DNA from: Patescibacteria group bacterium
Lineage (GTDB): Bacteria > Patescibacteriota > Saccharimonadia > CAILAD01 > GCA-016700035
Length of the DNA stretch: 18,361 bases
Assembly (NCBI GenBank): GCA_030917125.1
Contig: JAUPVH010000034.1
Coordinates: forward strand, 1 to 18,361
Direction: 5' to 3'
A program made the translations under genes and the position numbers. This document shows, piece after piece, positions 6,095 through 14,618 of this stretch; within the stretch, counting starts at the first letter, position 1, and the number at the start of each line of letters is the position of its first letter. Below the pieces are notes generated by a model. It was given only the letters and a program-made list of their open reading frames with translations, did not search any database and was not told where the DNA came from.

Positions 6095-7346
6095 GGCGCA
6101 ACGCATCTATTGGGCTAATTCTTGAGGCCCTTCTGGCAGGATAGGCGACAACTATCAAGCCAGTAATGGCGGTGAAGGCTAAGATCCCAACGATTAACCA
6201 CATAGGAATAAAGAAGACGGAAAACGTATCGTTAACACCACGCGACTCAGCCAGATTAAACAGTGCCAAATTAATTGCCTTACCCAAGCCCCAGGCGGTT
6301 AAAATCCCAAAAACTGCGCCCATAAAAGACAGCGCTAAGGCCTCAATAATAAACAAGCGTTTTACATCTTTTCTTCGAGCTCCGAGTGATATGAGTAGTC
6401 CTATTTCTTTAGTCCTTTCAAGGAGCGATATGGTGAGCGTGTTAAACATACCCAGAACCGCAATCACCATACCAATGCCACCAAAGCCCGCTAAGAGGAA
6501 ATTGAGGATTGTGAATACCTGATTGATCTGGTCCAAAGTATCAACCGGAGATGCTGTCAGAAAGCCCTGACTCTCAATCTGTTTGCGCACAGCTGCGACA
6601 TCCTCTTTAGAAGCTACAACAACCTTTACCTGATTATAATCTTGGAATCCCGAGGTCAAGAGCAACGTATCTGTTGTAAAAACTTCAGCACCAGAACCAG
6701 AATCAATCACACCCACCACCGTAACTTCCCTCTCAAAATCTTCATCCACTTCTGCATTACCGCTGGCCTCTTGCCTTTTCTCCTTTGGAATCACGAGTTT
6801 AATTTTCTGGTTCATGATTTTAGCGTTATCTGATATTCCAATGGTTTTTAAGAGCGATGTATTCACAATCACCTGATCATCAGAAGGAATAGCGATTTTA
6901 TCACCTTCAACGAGCTTAAATGAGCTCAGATCAAGGTAGTTCTGATCGGATCCGTTGATAACGGTATCGGTGTTTGAGCTCTGAAAAACTGCTTTTCCAG
7001 CAAACGAAAAGGTCTGTGCCACACTATCTACCTTTGGATATTTCTCGAACTTATTGATGGCATCTTGATTGAGCTTAATTGTTTTTGGTTTTGGCGATGA
7101 AACATCAATCGCCTTCACGGAGTTTGATCCAACAATCTCATCAGTTACAACTTTTTGCAGCCCTAAGCCCAGAGATACCAAGAAGACAATTGCTCCAATA
7201 CCAATCACAACTCCTAAAACAGTTAAGAAAGTTCGAAGGCGCTTAAACAAGAGGTTTTTATACGCCATACTCAGCAAAATACGCATACGAATATATTTTG
7301 CTGAATACTTCTTTTTTGCGCTGGTATTTATTGGTGCTGTGTTCAT
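6087..7346 (-). CDS. ABC transporter permease, MacB/FtsX family
   Basis: The 419-aa protein has the four-helix MacB/FtsX topology: one helix near residues 38-62, a large extracellular domain at about 65-275, then three helices near 283-308, 332-358 and 378-402. The linker after the second helix (LLERTKEIGLLISLGARRKDV) is the coupling region typical of the family. The end, YPARRASRISPIDALR, is the characteristic MacB-type C-terminus. Such permeases use ATP hydrolysis to move their extracellular domain (mechanotransmission) and often do not transport through the bilayer. Their substrates include exported proteins, peptides and cell-wall hydrolase regulators. Its ATG overlaps the ATPase stop (ATGA, 7346-7343), so it pairs with that ATPase. 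No MacA-like adaptor gene is present. The position between a giant surface protein and sensors suggests it handles or senses that protein. Confidence 0.93.
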   Translation of the reverse strand: MNTAPINTSAKKKYSAKYIRMRILLSMAYKNLLFKRLRTFLTVLGVVIGIGAIVFLVSLGLGLQKVVTDEIVGSNSVKAIDVSSPKPKTIKLNQDAINKFEKYPKVDSVAQTFSFAGKAVFQSSNTDTVINGSDQNYLDLSSFKLVEGDKIAIPSDDQVIVNTSLLKTIGISDNAKIMNQKIKLVIPKEKRQEASGNAEVDEDFEREVTVVGVIDSGSGAEVFTTDTLLLTSGFQDYNQVKVVVASKEDVAAVRKQIESQGFLTASPVDTLDQINQVFTILNFLLAGFGGIGMVIAVLGMFNTLTISLLERTKEIGLLISLGARRKDVKRLFIIEALALSFMGAVFGILTAWGLGKAINLALFNLAESRGVNDTFSVFFIPMWLIVGILAFTAITGLIVVAYPARRASRISPIDALRHE

Positions 7347-8278
7347 GCTACATCCTTTGGTTTCTGAGAAACCCCATCAACTGAAGCCTGGCTTTTATTC
7401 ACCTGAATTCCAGCTTGGGTAGTCTTATCCTGGTTATTTGGCGCTGGACTACCTGCCCCTGATAGCAATGAGGTAATCTCGGCAATAGTCGGGGCCTTAC
7501 CAGGTGAGTTCTTTTGCTTCAACAGAGTTTCCTGCAAGCGCTTAATTTTTTCTTTCTTCTGCTCACTCGTGAGTCCATAGGATCCATCATCTTCTGCGGC
7601 CGTACCATCCTTAATCTGAACACGGTGTGTACTTAAGGAAAGGTATTCAAGGTTGTGCGTAACCAAAATGATTGTTTTATGCAGCTTGTGATTTAAATCA
7701 GAAAGCAAGTTCATAATCATATCGCCATTTTTCGTATCGAGGTTTCCGGTTGGCTCGTCGGCAACAATCAGGTCTGGGTTTGCAACAATGGCCCGCGCCA
7801 TAGAAACGCGCTGCTGCTGACCACCAGAGAGTAAAGTTGGTCGTTTTTTCGCAAATTTTGTCATCCCCACCATCTCTAAACTCTCCATCGCAATAAGGGC
7901 AGCCTGTTTCTTTGAATAACCCGAGAGAAACAGTGGCATGCAGACATTTTCCAAAACGGTCAAACTATTTACCCAATAGTTCGTTTGATACACCATGCCG
8001 AGTGTACGAGCCCGGAAGTTCGCGCGCTGATCAGCGTTGAGTGCATACAGGTCTTGGCCTTCAATCACCACATGTCCGGACGTAGGTGGCTCAAGCCCTA
8101 CAATCGTGTTGAGGAGCGTCGATTTTCCAGATCCAGAAGGCCCATAAATAATCGAGAAAGACTGCTTCGGAATTGTAAAGTTTACATTTTTTAACGCATC
8201 AACTGTTTCAGTATCAAGAAAGAATTTCTTTTCAACCTGCTCAACGCTAATTAGTGTTTCTGGACTACGCTCTGCCAT
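7343..8278 (-). CDS. ABC transporter ATP-binding protein, MacB/LolD type, with C-terminal extension
   Basis: This is the nucleotide-binding subunit for the overlapping permease gene. Walker A GPSGSGKST lies at 46-54, the Q-loop at Gln98, the signature LSGGQQQRV at 150-158, Walker B IVADEP (Asp174-Glu175) with the D-loop GNLD, and the H-loop at His208. The ATPase core ends near residue 230, the full length of LolD/FtsE relatives. About 80 further residues follow. They are charged to about 260, then rich in Pro, Gln, Ser and Asn, probably a flexible tail. An SD-like AGGAGAGGG (8295-8287) overlaps the end of the surface-protein gene, whose TAA is 1 nt upstream of this ATG, so expression is coupled. 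Confidence 0.95.
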   Translation of the reverse strand: MAERSPETLISVEQVEKKFFLDTETVDALKNVNFTIPKQSFSIIYGPSGSGKSTLLNTIVGLEPPTSGHVVIEGQDLYALNADQRANFRARTLGMVYQTNYWVNSLTVLENVCMPLFLSGYSKKQAALIAMESLEMVGMTKFAKKRPTLLSGGQQQRVSMARAIVANPDLIVADEPTGNLDTKNGDMIMNLLSDLNHKLHKTIILVTHNLEYLSLSTHRVQIKDGTAAEDDGSYGLTSEQKKEKIKRLQETLLKQKNSPGKAPTIAEITSLLSGAGSPAPNNQDKTTQAGIQVNKSQASVDGVSQKPKDVA

Positions 8279-8279
8279 A

Positions 8280-11200
8280 TTAGTTGCCCTCTCCTAAGAA
8301 TCCGAACATTTTTTGCAGCGTATTAAAGATAATTGAAAGCACAGAGTCGGATGCGCGACCAACAATCGTTGATTGAGCATCAGATTTCACCTGGTTTCCA
8401 GACTTATCCTTAGACATCGCCTGAACGTTATACACTTTGGCGGTGGCAAGGTCGGAGATTATCACGATATGCTCGGTTGTGAGCGCAGCATCTTCAGTCG
8501 TCATGCTCGAGAACGAAGCGGCACTGGCACCTTCGCCAAAGGCTACCTGACTCGTTGAAGGCTCATCGGTCTTCCAGGTCACCACTAGCTGACCGCGCGC
8601 CTCACTGCCAACTCCACGAATAGTCGTTTCTACCGTAACGTCAGTTACTTTTGGCGGACGCGTATCAAGCGCCGTGCGGAAAATCTGTTTTTCAGATGTG
8701 GCGAGATTCCCGTCCCCATCACGAGACTGTGCGATTAATGAATATTCACTATCGTCTTCGAGCCCCGTAATAACAACTTCATGCTCAGTAACCAGCTGAG
8801 AATCAGAAATCTCTTGCGCCGTAGCTCCCACTTTGCCGTATACGACCTGAGAGGTAGTGGGAACATTTGTGGTCCAGCCAACCTTCTGGGTGCTCGTTGG
8901 CTCGCCTTCAACAGGCTGCAAGGTAACATTCGAGATCTTTGGACGTTGTGGAGTCGTAAAGGTAAGCACGCTTCCTTCATATTCGTTACCCTCACCGTCT
9001 ACACCATTTACTTTATAGAAGTACTTTACGCCATCTACCAGGTCAGGTAGATCAACAATATAGCTTGATTCGGTAGTCGAAGTGTTTACGAGCTTTAAGC
9101 CACCAAAACCTTCACTTTGTCCGAAGTATACTTTTGCCTGCGAAGCTCCGCGGATACTAAATTGCACAGCCGCTGAGTTGAGCCCCACTCGTGTAGTCGT
9201 AACCTCCTTCACAGTTGGTGCTGGAGCCGTTGTAAATGACTGTTCACCACTGGTGCCGGTGTTTCCATCTTCATCAGTCCATTTCGCGAGGTAATAGTAG
9301 GTTGTGCCAGCTTGGAGGTTTGTGAGATCGATTACATGGTTAGTAACTTGATCAGAGTTAGCCAGCTCGGATGGGCTATATTCACCCGACTTAGTACCAA
9401 TTGCAATCTTCGAATCACTTGGACGATCTGTTGTCCAGGAGATTGTTGCTTTACGTGTTGTAATATTTGCAACTTCTGGATCAGAAGTGAGGTTTGCTGG
9501 TGTAGTGAATTTACCCGTTGGAAGCATCGAAACCGATGAGCTCTCAGCACCACAGTTATTTGTAGAGTCACAGGCTTTTACCCTGTAGTAATATTCCTGC
9601 TGAGACAGGCCGGCATCAATGTAGGTGGTACTGGTACTCGAACCAACATATACAAACGTAGTGTTATTGGTGGATCGATAGATCTTATATGAAGCAACTC
9701 CCGAACCAACACTGCCTGGCGGATCCCAAGTGAGTGCCAAGCGCCAATTCGAGGTGGATTTAATCGATACATCAACAATGTCGGTATTTAACGGTATGCC
9801 AGGAGCAACCGTGTTTGCAGTAAAGGATGTCGAAGCGTAGGTTGCATAGTTAATGTTGCTTGATTCGTCGCGCGCGACCACATAAAACGTATTCACGCCT
9901 GGCTGAGTGGCGTAGGCACTCGCCCCGAGTGAAGTAATGCCACCTGAAGTAAACGTACAGTTTCCAGCATTCGGTGTGGCATTAATCGTGTAGCAATAGG
10001 TAATATTATTTTCATCACCTACATAGGTTGTTGGTGCATCCCAGCTAAAGGCAAAGGAGTTGGTGGTATTACTGGTTGGGCTTGCGACCACATTTTGCGG
10101 CTGAGACGGAGCGCCATTAGTATTAATTTTCAGGTCAGCTTGAACATAGCTCGTGGTATAGTTTCCTGCATTGTCCCAGGTACGGAACTCAACTGTGTTA
10201 ACGCCATCAATCAGCTCATCATAATCAATAGGATCGACAGTGGCATATGACCCATCATTGGCGAGTAGGTCTGCCGCATCCTGAGTACCGCTATGCGTAT
10301 CGCCATACCAAGTGCCGGCATTAATGCGATACTGCAAACCAGCCACGCCAGAAGTCGCATCTTGCGCAGCACTTCCACCAGCGCTCGGCCATGTTAATGT
10401 TGCTGCCTTGGTATTAATAAAGCCAGACGGAGCAGTAATGTAGCCGGGGTTCGTCGGGTTCGTATTATCAAATCGGAATTGGAATTGTTCATTAGTGTCG
10501 GAAATATTGCCGGCATTATCAATCGCGCGGATGTTGAGGTAATACGGCGAGCTAGAGCTTGTGAGTGCAGAGCCAAGGTAGCCAGATGTAGCTAAATCAA
10601 TTGATGTAGTAGATACAACAAACTGACAGTTTCCACCTGTTGTGACAGGACTCGTTCCCAAAATTCCCTTCGTAGTAATTGGGTTATCTGTATCAGTCTG
10701 GCTCAGGCTCAAGCAGTAACCTTTCACTCCGGATTCCGCATCCGTAGCTGCTGTCCAGCTGAAGTACGGGGTCGCACCATTCGTCCAGCCATTGCTCGCA
10801 ACACTCGCTCCACCGTTCGCGCGCTGCATAGTTATTGCCGAGGCATTCGCTGAAGGATCAGTACCATCAGAATTAGATGATAAAGTAACATCATCAATCG
10901 CGACTTGCTGATCGCCATTACCCTGCAAAACGGCCTGCCATTTAATGCCCGAGAAGGTAACCGGGAATGAATCAATATTTGTATCAATAACACTGTAGCT
11001 ATTTACTTCAGTGAGTGACCCCGAGCTCGCCCAAGCAGCCCCATCCCAATACTTCCAGCTGGTGCCGCCATTATCACTCAGACGATACGCAATCGTTCCG
11101 CCAGCAGGCGCTTCAGTTGCAACAAACGTATCCCAAGTCCATACACCTGCCGTACGGATTGCATCGGTAAGCTCAACCGTAACAGCACTCGTCGTGTAAG

Positions 11201-14200
11201 GCTTCGTCTGAAAACTTGGGCGTACTGAGTTACTGATTCTTGTTTCGTCCACTGTCGCGCCCAGATTACCGCTAGTAAAGCCAATGGTTGATGAGCCATA
11301 ATCATTCCCTACGTGCAGCGACCGCGTGGAATCAGGAATACTTACACCAACGCTACTCGAGGCTATTTCCGAGCCATCTCGGTACAGCTTCACGATAGAG
11401 CCATCATAGGTAGCTGCAATGTGGTGCCAATTTGTATCCTGGGTGGTTGTAGAAGATTCTACATAGGCATTATTCCCCCAGCTGTAAACCGCTGCATCGA
11501 CATTTGCTGTGTTACCCAAGCCGGCGTAGAGCTTGCCTTTATAGGTAGTCAATGTCAAAACTTCTTCAACGGTATTGATAGCCCAGGAGTCATTTAACCC
11601 AGCACCTCCTACACGAGTCCAACTTGTTCCGTCATGCTTCCAAACTTCACCATCACCTGTATCTGTACCCATGGAAGCGTAGAGCTCGCCATTGTACACC
11701 ACAAGGCTACGAATTCGCTCGCGGTCAAACCCACTAGCTCCGCCCCATCCGGAGTTCACGCCATCTCCACCAAGTTGCGACCATATCGTACCGTTATATG
11801 ACCACACATCTGCATCTCCAGTGGTGTCTCCCATACCAGCCACCAATTGATTGTCATACACCGCCAGCGCCCAAACGTTTTCTATAACAGCACCTGCCCA
11901 GCCCGAGTTCAAACCGTCGCCACCAACTTGAAGCCACGTGTTCGAACCTGGGTTATAGCGCCATACATCACCATCTCCAGCCGAGCTTCCCAAGCCAGCG
12001 TAGAGCTGACCCTGAAAACCAACCATAGAAAGTACGCTCTCAATATTTCCCGCCGCCGCCCAAGAACTTCCAACGCCATCACCACCTATTTTTGTCCAGG
12101 TCGTTGCGCCATCGTACTGCCAAACTTCGGCGTCCTGCGCGCTCGCGCCAAGACCGGCATACAATTTATCATTAAAGACCGCGAGAGAATGCACATTTTC
12201 ATAAGCTGCCCCAGCCCATGAAGCACCGCCACCAAGATTAATTGCATCACCACCCACTTGCGTCCAAGTAGAGCCATTAAACCGCCACAAATCACCATCA
12301 CCTGCACTAAAACCTAGCCCAACATAGAGATTCCCTTTATAGGCAATCATGGTGTTTACAGTTTCAATCGTGTTGGCTGTCCACGAGCTATTCACACCTT
12401 GGCCACCTACTATTTGCCAGGTTGAACCATCGTACTCCCATATAGACGCATCGCCTGGCGCACTGTTACCGAGCGAGGCATACAGCTTGCCATTATATTG
12501 CGTCATGGAGGTTACATTTTCTGTTCCAAAGTAGCCCCATGACTTATTAATATACGCGCCACCTATCCAAGTCCAGGCTGTACCATTTAAGCGCCACACT
12601 TCACCATTACCAGAGCTGTTATTGGTTTGACCAACATAGAGTGTCGAACCTGCGGTTGTCATGGTATACGCTATCGAACCAGTTGCCCAAGAGGCGCCGC
12701 CACCAGGATTAACACTATCGCCACCCACTTTGGTCCAGGTCGTGCCATTCAAGCGCCAAACCTCGGAGTCACCAGTTGAGTTACCAAGTCCGGCATAGAG
12801 ATTGGTGCCGTCATTAGTGAGTGAATACACCGCTTCGTATGACGTATTCCAACTCGCACCTCCACCAGGATTCACGCCATCGCCACCAACCTTCGTCCAG
12901 CCTGGCGAAGAGATATTATAGCGCCACACCTCAGCATCAAGAACAGTAGTGCCGAGACCAATATAGAGATCTGTACCCATCACACTCATGGAGAGGACAT
13001 ACTCGAACGTCGAGCCGGCCCAAGAGGCACCACCACCCGGGTTAATCGCGTCACCACCCACTTGCGTCCACGTGCTCGTGGCAACTACAAATCGCCACAC
13101 ATCCGCATCACCAGCGGTAGCGCCAAGACCGACGAACAAATTTGTTCCATCGGTAGTCATTGAATATACATCTTCATAAACATTTGAAAACGACGCGCCA
13201 CCGCCAGGGTTTACACTATCACCACCTATCTTAGTCCAAGTCGTACAGTTAGCCGCCGAACAACGCCACACCTCTGCATCACCCGCAACATTGTTACCTA
13301 GACCTGCATACAAGTTTCCACCAACCACTGCCATACTCGAAACAGTTTCGTAAGTACTATTTGCCCAGGAGCTGTTAAGCGTATCGCCACCACGCTTTGT
13401 CCAGGAAGCACAGCCGGTTGAAGTATCGCAGCTCCATACTTCCGCATCTCCAGTCGATTCACCTATTCCAGCAAAAAGTGTTGTACCATTTACAGCAAGA
13501 GAGCGCACAGATTCATACGTTCCATCGGGCCAGCTGCTATTTCGGGCGTCACCACCCACTTGCGTCCATGTAGAGCCATCGTATTTCCATACCTCTGCGT
13601 CACCCGTACCACCGTTAGAGCCGATCCCAGTATACACATCCGTACCAATCGTAACGCTGGCGCGCACATCCTGCTTACCGTTGAGATCCCAGGAACGATT
13701 CACATCGTTACCTGCTCGTTGAGTCCAGGTTGTAGCCGAGTTGTTCGCTAACTCATAGGTTATCTTGCCGGTATCATTGTTGTAATAAAGTCTATATGAA
13801 CCCTTATCAACAATCGTTTGGTTCTGATTACCGCCAGCAGCGAAGGGTGATGAGAACTTCACCCAGCTCTCAATGGTGTGCTGGCCGGTTAATGACAAAG
13901 CCGAGCTATCATTGGCAGTCAAATACTGCGTCGAACCATTGAGCGTTAAGGCATTTACTAAATTCCCCACTGCCCAACTCGGCGAACCAACCGCAGTCAA
14001 GGTATCGCTGCTCGAATCATCAGCAACCGTGCTGCCAGTGTTTTCATCAAAGTGCCACAACCCCATCGTGTTCGCATCACTTGTGTAATTCAGTGCCTTA
14101 AGTCTGACGGTGCCATTACTCACCTCAACCAAGCTCGAATCTGACAGAGTATATCCACTACTACTCGAGAAATCCCAGCTGTCGTTTAAATCACCAGCTT

Positions 14201-14450
14201 TTGCAAGCTGGAACCAACTAAAGAAGATCGTGATGGCAACCAGGTACGCACCAAGAACAGCAACGTGCACCTTCTTGTGGTGTTTATGTTGGTGCCATTT
14301 TTCATACCATCCGTATTTTTTCTCGAGTTTTTTATGAACCGGAATAATTGTGCGACTTCGAACCGAAGATGTTACAACATAACACCGGCCAGGTATGGCC
14401 AGTGCTTTTTTAGAAGCATGTCTTAAATGTTCGATTGGTTTTTTACTCAT
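8280..14450 (-). CDS. Giant surface protein: LamG domain interrupted by 14 propeller-type repeats, then Ig/FN3-like stack
   Basis: The 2056-aa protein starts with a basic, His-rich cytoplasmic stretch (1-60) and one hydrophobic segment (62-82). An AKA|G motif at 83-86 could be a signal-peptidase site, leaving the rest secreted; otherwise it is anchored there. A LamG/concanavalin-like domain begins at about 128 (GLWHFDENTGS) and breaks off near 237. It resumes at about 995 (DTNWHHIAATYDG) and ends near 1085 (VDETRISNS). Between the halves lie 14 repeats of about 54 residues with the core W-T-x-V-G-G-D, then N-S-S-W, then L-Y-A-G-L-G, then G-D-A-E-V-W. After 1087 come a beta-rich region and at least six Ig/FN3-like domains (about 1200-2030), then a short hydrophobic end (2036-2052). 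Repeats 2 and 3 carry Cys pairs (341/347, 397/402). LamG and propeller domains commonly bind glycans or proteins, so adhesion or host/partner recognition is a reasonable inference. It is the first gene of the ABC/two-component operon. Confidence 0.92.
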   Translation of the reverse strand: MSKKPIEHLRHASKKALAIPGRCYVVTSSVRSRTIIPVHKKLEKKYGWYEKWHQHKHHKKVHVAVLGAYLVAITIFFSWFQLAKAGDLNDSWDFSSSSGYTLSDSSLVEVSNGTVRLKALNYTSDANTMGLWHFDENTGSTVADDSSSDTLTAVGSPSWAVGNLVNALTLNGSTQYLTANDSSALSLTGQHTIESWVKFSSPFAAGGNQNQTIVDKGSYRLYYNNDTGKITYELANNSATTWTQRAGNDVNRSWDLNGKQDVRASVTIGTDVYTGIGSNGGTGDAEVWKYDGSTWTQVGGDARNSSWPDGTYESVRSLAVNGTTLFAGIGESTGDAEVWSCDTSTGCASWTKRGGDTLNSSWANSTYETVSSMAVVGGNLYAGLGNNVAGDAEVWRCSAANCTTWTKIGGDSVNPGGGASFSNVYEDVYSMTTDGTNLFVGLGATAGDADVWRFVVATSTWTQVGGDAINPGGGASWAGSTFEYVLSMSVMGTDLYIGLGTTVLDAEVWRYNISSPGWTKVGGDGVNPGGGASWNTSYEAVYSLTNDGTNLYAGLGNSTGDSEVWRLNGTTWTKVGGDSVNPGGGASWATGSIAYTMTTAGSTLYVGQTNNSSGNGEVWRLNGTAWTWIGGAYINKSWGYFGTENVTSMTQYNGKLYASLGNSAPGDASIWEYDGSTWQIVGGQGVNSSWTANTIETVNTMIAYKGNLYVGLGFSAGDGDLWRFNGSTWTQVGGDAINLGGGASWAGAAYENVHSLAVFNDKLYAGLGASAQDAEVWQYDGATTWTKIGGDGVGSSWAAAGNIESVLSMVGFQGQLYAGLGSSAGDGDVWRYNPGSNTWLQVGGDGLNSGWAGAVIENVWALAVYDNQLVAGMGDTTGDADVWSYNGTIWSQLGGDGVNSGWGGASGFDRERIRSLVVYNGELYASMGTDTGDGEVWKHDGTSWTRVGGAGLNDSWAINTVEEVLTLTTYKGKLYAGLGNTANVDAAVYSWGNNAYVESSTTTQDTNWHHIAATYDGSIVKLYRDGSEIASSSVGVSIPDSTRSLHVGNDYGSSTIGFTSGNLGATVDETRISNSVRPSFQTKPYTTSAVTVELTDAIRTAGVWTWDTFVATEAPAGGTIAYRLSDNGGTSWKYWDGAAWASSGSLTEVNSYSVIDTNIDSFPVTFSGIKWQAVLQGNGDQQVAIDDVTLSSNSDGTDPSANASAITMQRANGGASVASNGWTNGATPYFSWTAATDAESGVKGYCLSLSQTDTDNPITTKGILGTSPVTTGGNCQFVVSTTSIDLATSGYLGSALTSSSSPYYLNIRAIDNAGNISDTNEQFQFRFDNTNPTNPGYITAPSGFINTKAATLTWPSAGGSAAQDATSGVAGLQYRINAGTWYGDTHSGTQDAADLLANDGSYATVDPIDYDELIDGVNTVEFRTWDNAGNYTTSYVQADLKINTNGAPSQPQNVVASPTSNTTNSFAFSWDAPTTYVGDENNITYCYTINATPNAGNCTFTSGGITSLGASAYATQPGVNTFYVVARDESSNINYATYASTSFTANTVAPGIPLNTDIVDVSIKSTSNWRLALTWDPPGSVGSGVASYKIYRSTNNTTFVYVGSSTSTTYIDAGLSQQEYYYRVKACDSTNNCGAESSSVSMLPTGKFTTPANLTSDPEVANITTRKATISWTTDRPSDSKIAIGTKSGEYSPSELANSDQVTNHVIDLTNLQAGTTYYYLAKWTDEDGNTGTSGEQSFTTAPAPTVKEVTTTRVGLNSAAVQFSIRGASQAKVYFGQSEGFGGLKLVNTSTTESSYIVDLPDLVDGVKYFYKVNGVDGEGNEYEGSVLTFTTPQRPKISNVTLQPVEGEPTSTQKVGWTTNVPTTSQVVYGKVGATAQEISDSQLVTEHEVVITGLEDDSEYSLIAQSRDGDGNLATSEKQIFRTALDTRPPKVTDVTVETTIRGVGSEARGQLVVTWKTDEPSTSQVAFGEGASAASFSSMTTEDAALTTEHIVIISDLATAKVYNVQAMSKDKSGNQVKSDAQSTIVGRASDSVLSIIFNTLQKMFGFLGEGN
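11469..13733 (-). repeat. 14 tandem ~160-bp coding repeats (propeller-type blades)
   Basis: Residues 240-993 of the surface protein divide into 14 units of 50-57 residues. Each begins near a W-T-x-V/I-G-G motif and ends with E/D-V-W plus a short turn. Units 4, 5, 6, 7 and 10 carry an extra N-P/L-G-G-G-A-S insert, suggesting recent spread within the array. Other units have N-S-S-W at that place. The number 14 would fit two seven-bladed propellers, but fold and blade closure are inferred. Confidence 0.85.
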
Positions 14451-14500
14451 GTCTTGGTTTGCAAAATAGGCACTCGCGCCTTCAATAAAAGCTTGTGTTT

Positions 14501-14506
14501 ATTATA
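14501..14506 (-). promoter_or_regulatory. -10 box of the surface-protein/ABC/two-component operon
   Basis: A perfect TATAAT (14506-14501, minus strand) lies in the divergent intergenic region. It predicts a start near 14494 and a leader of about 44 nt. The -35 position at 17 nt (TTACGC) is poor, which may mean activator dependence. No clear SD precedes the ATG at 14450. Confidence 0.55.
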
Positions 14507-14538
14507 TCTGATGCAACCTGGAAGCGTAAGGGGTTTCT

Positions 14539-14555
14539 GTCGAGAAGAGCTCGAC
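14539..14555. repeat. Palindrome, candidate operator
   Basis: GTCGAG-AAGAG-CTCGAC is a perfect 6-bp inverted repeat with a 5-nt spacer. It lies between the -10 of the surface operon and the DnaA boxes, directly abutting the first box. It overlaps the region upstream of both divergent promoters and could bind a dimeric regulator. No known consensus was recognised. Confidence 0.4.
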
Positions 14556-14584
14556 TTATCCACAACATTTTTGAGTTATCCACT
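14556..14584 (+). promoter_or_regulatory. Two DnaA boxes upstream of nrdR
   Basis: TTATCCACA (14556-14564) is a perfect match to the consensus DnaA box TTATNCACA. TTATCCACT (14576-14584) differs at one base. Both have the same orientation, with starts 20 bp apart (about two helical turns), favouring cooperative binding on one face. The second box runs into the -35 element of nrdR. DnaA control of ribonucleotide-reductase genes is established in other bacteria; here it would act on the reductase repressor. Confidence 0.6.
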
Positions 14585-14612
14585 TGCACCGCCACCAGGG
14601 GTATGACAATAT
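14584..14612 (+). promoter_or_regulatory. Promoter of nrdR, predicted leaderless
   Basis: A -35-like TTGCAC (14584-14589) and a -10-like CAATAT (14607-14612) are 17 nt apart. The -10 ends 6 nt before the ATG at 14619, so the predicted start falls on the start codon. No SD precedes the ATG. The -10 is a weak match; the case depends on the spacing and its agreement with two other genes in the window. Confidence 0.45.
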
Positions 14613-14618
14613 AGAGAC

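Noticed and set aside
11469..13733. CRISPR array or non-coding tandem repeat
   Set aside because: The units are ~160 bp, diverged, all in one open frame and conserve protein motifs; they are coding blades.
14556..14584. Replication origin
   Set aside because: There are only two DnaA boxes, no clear AT-rich unwinding region and no dnaA/dnaN nearby; a regulatory role at nrdR fits better.
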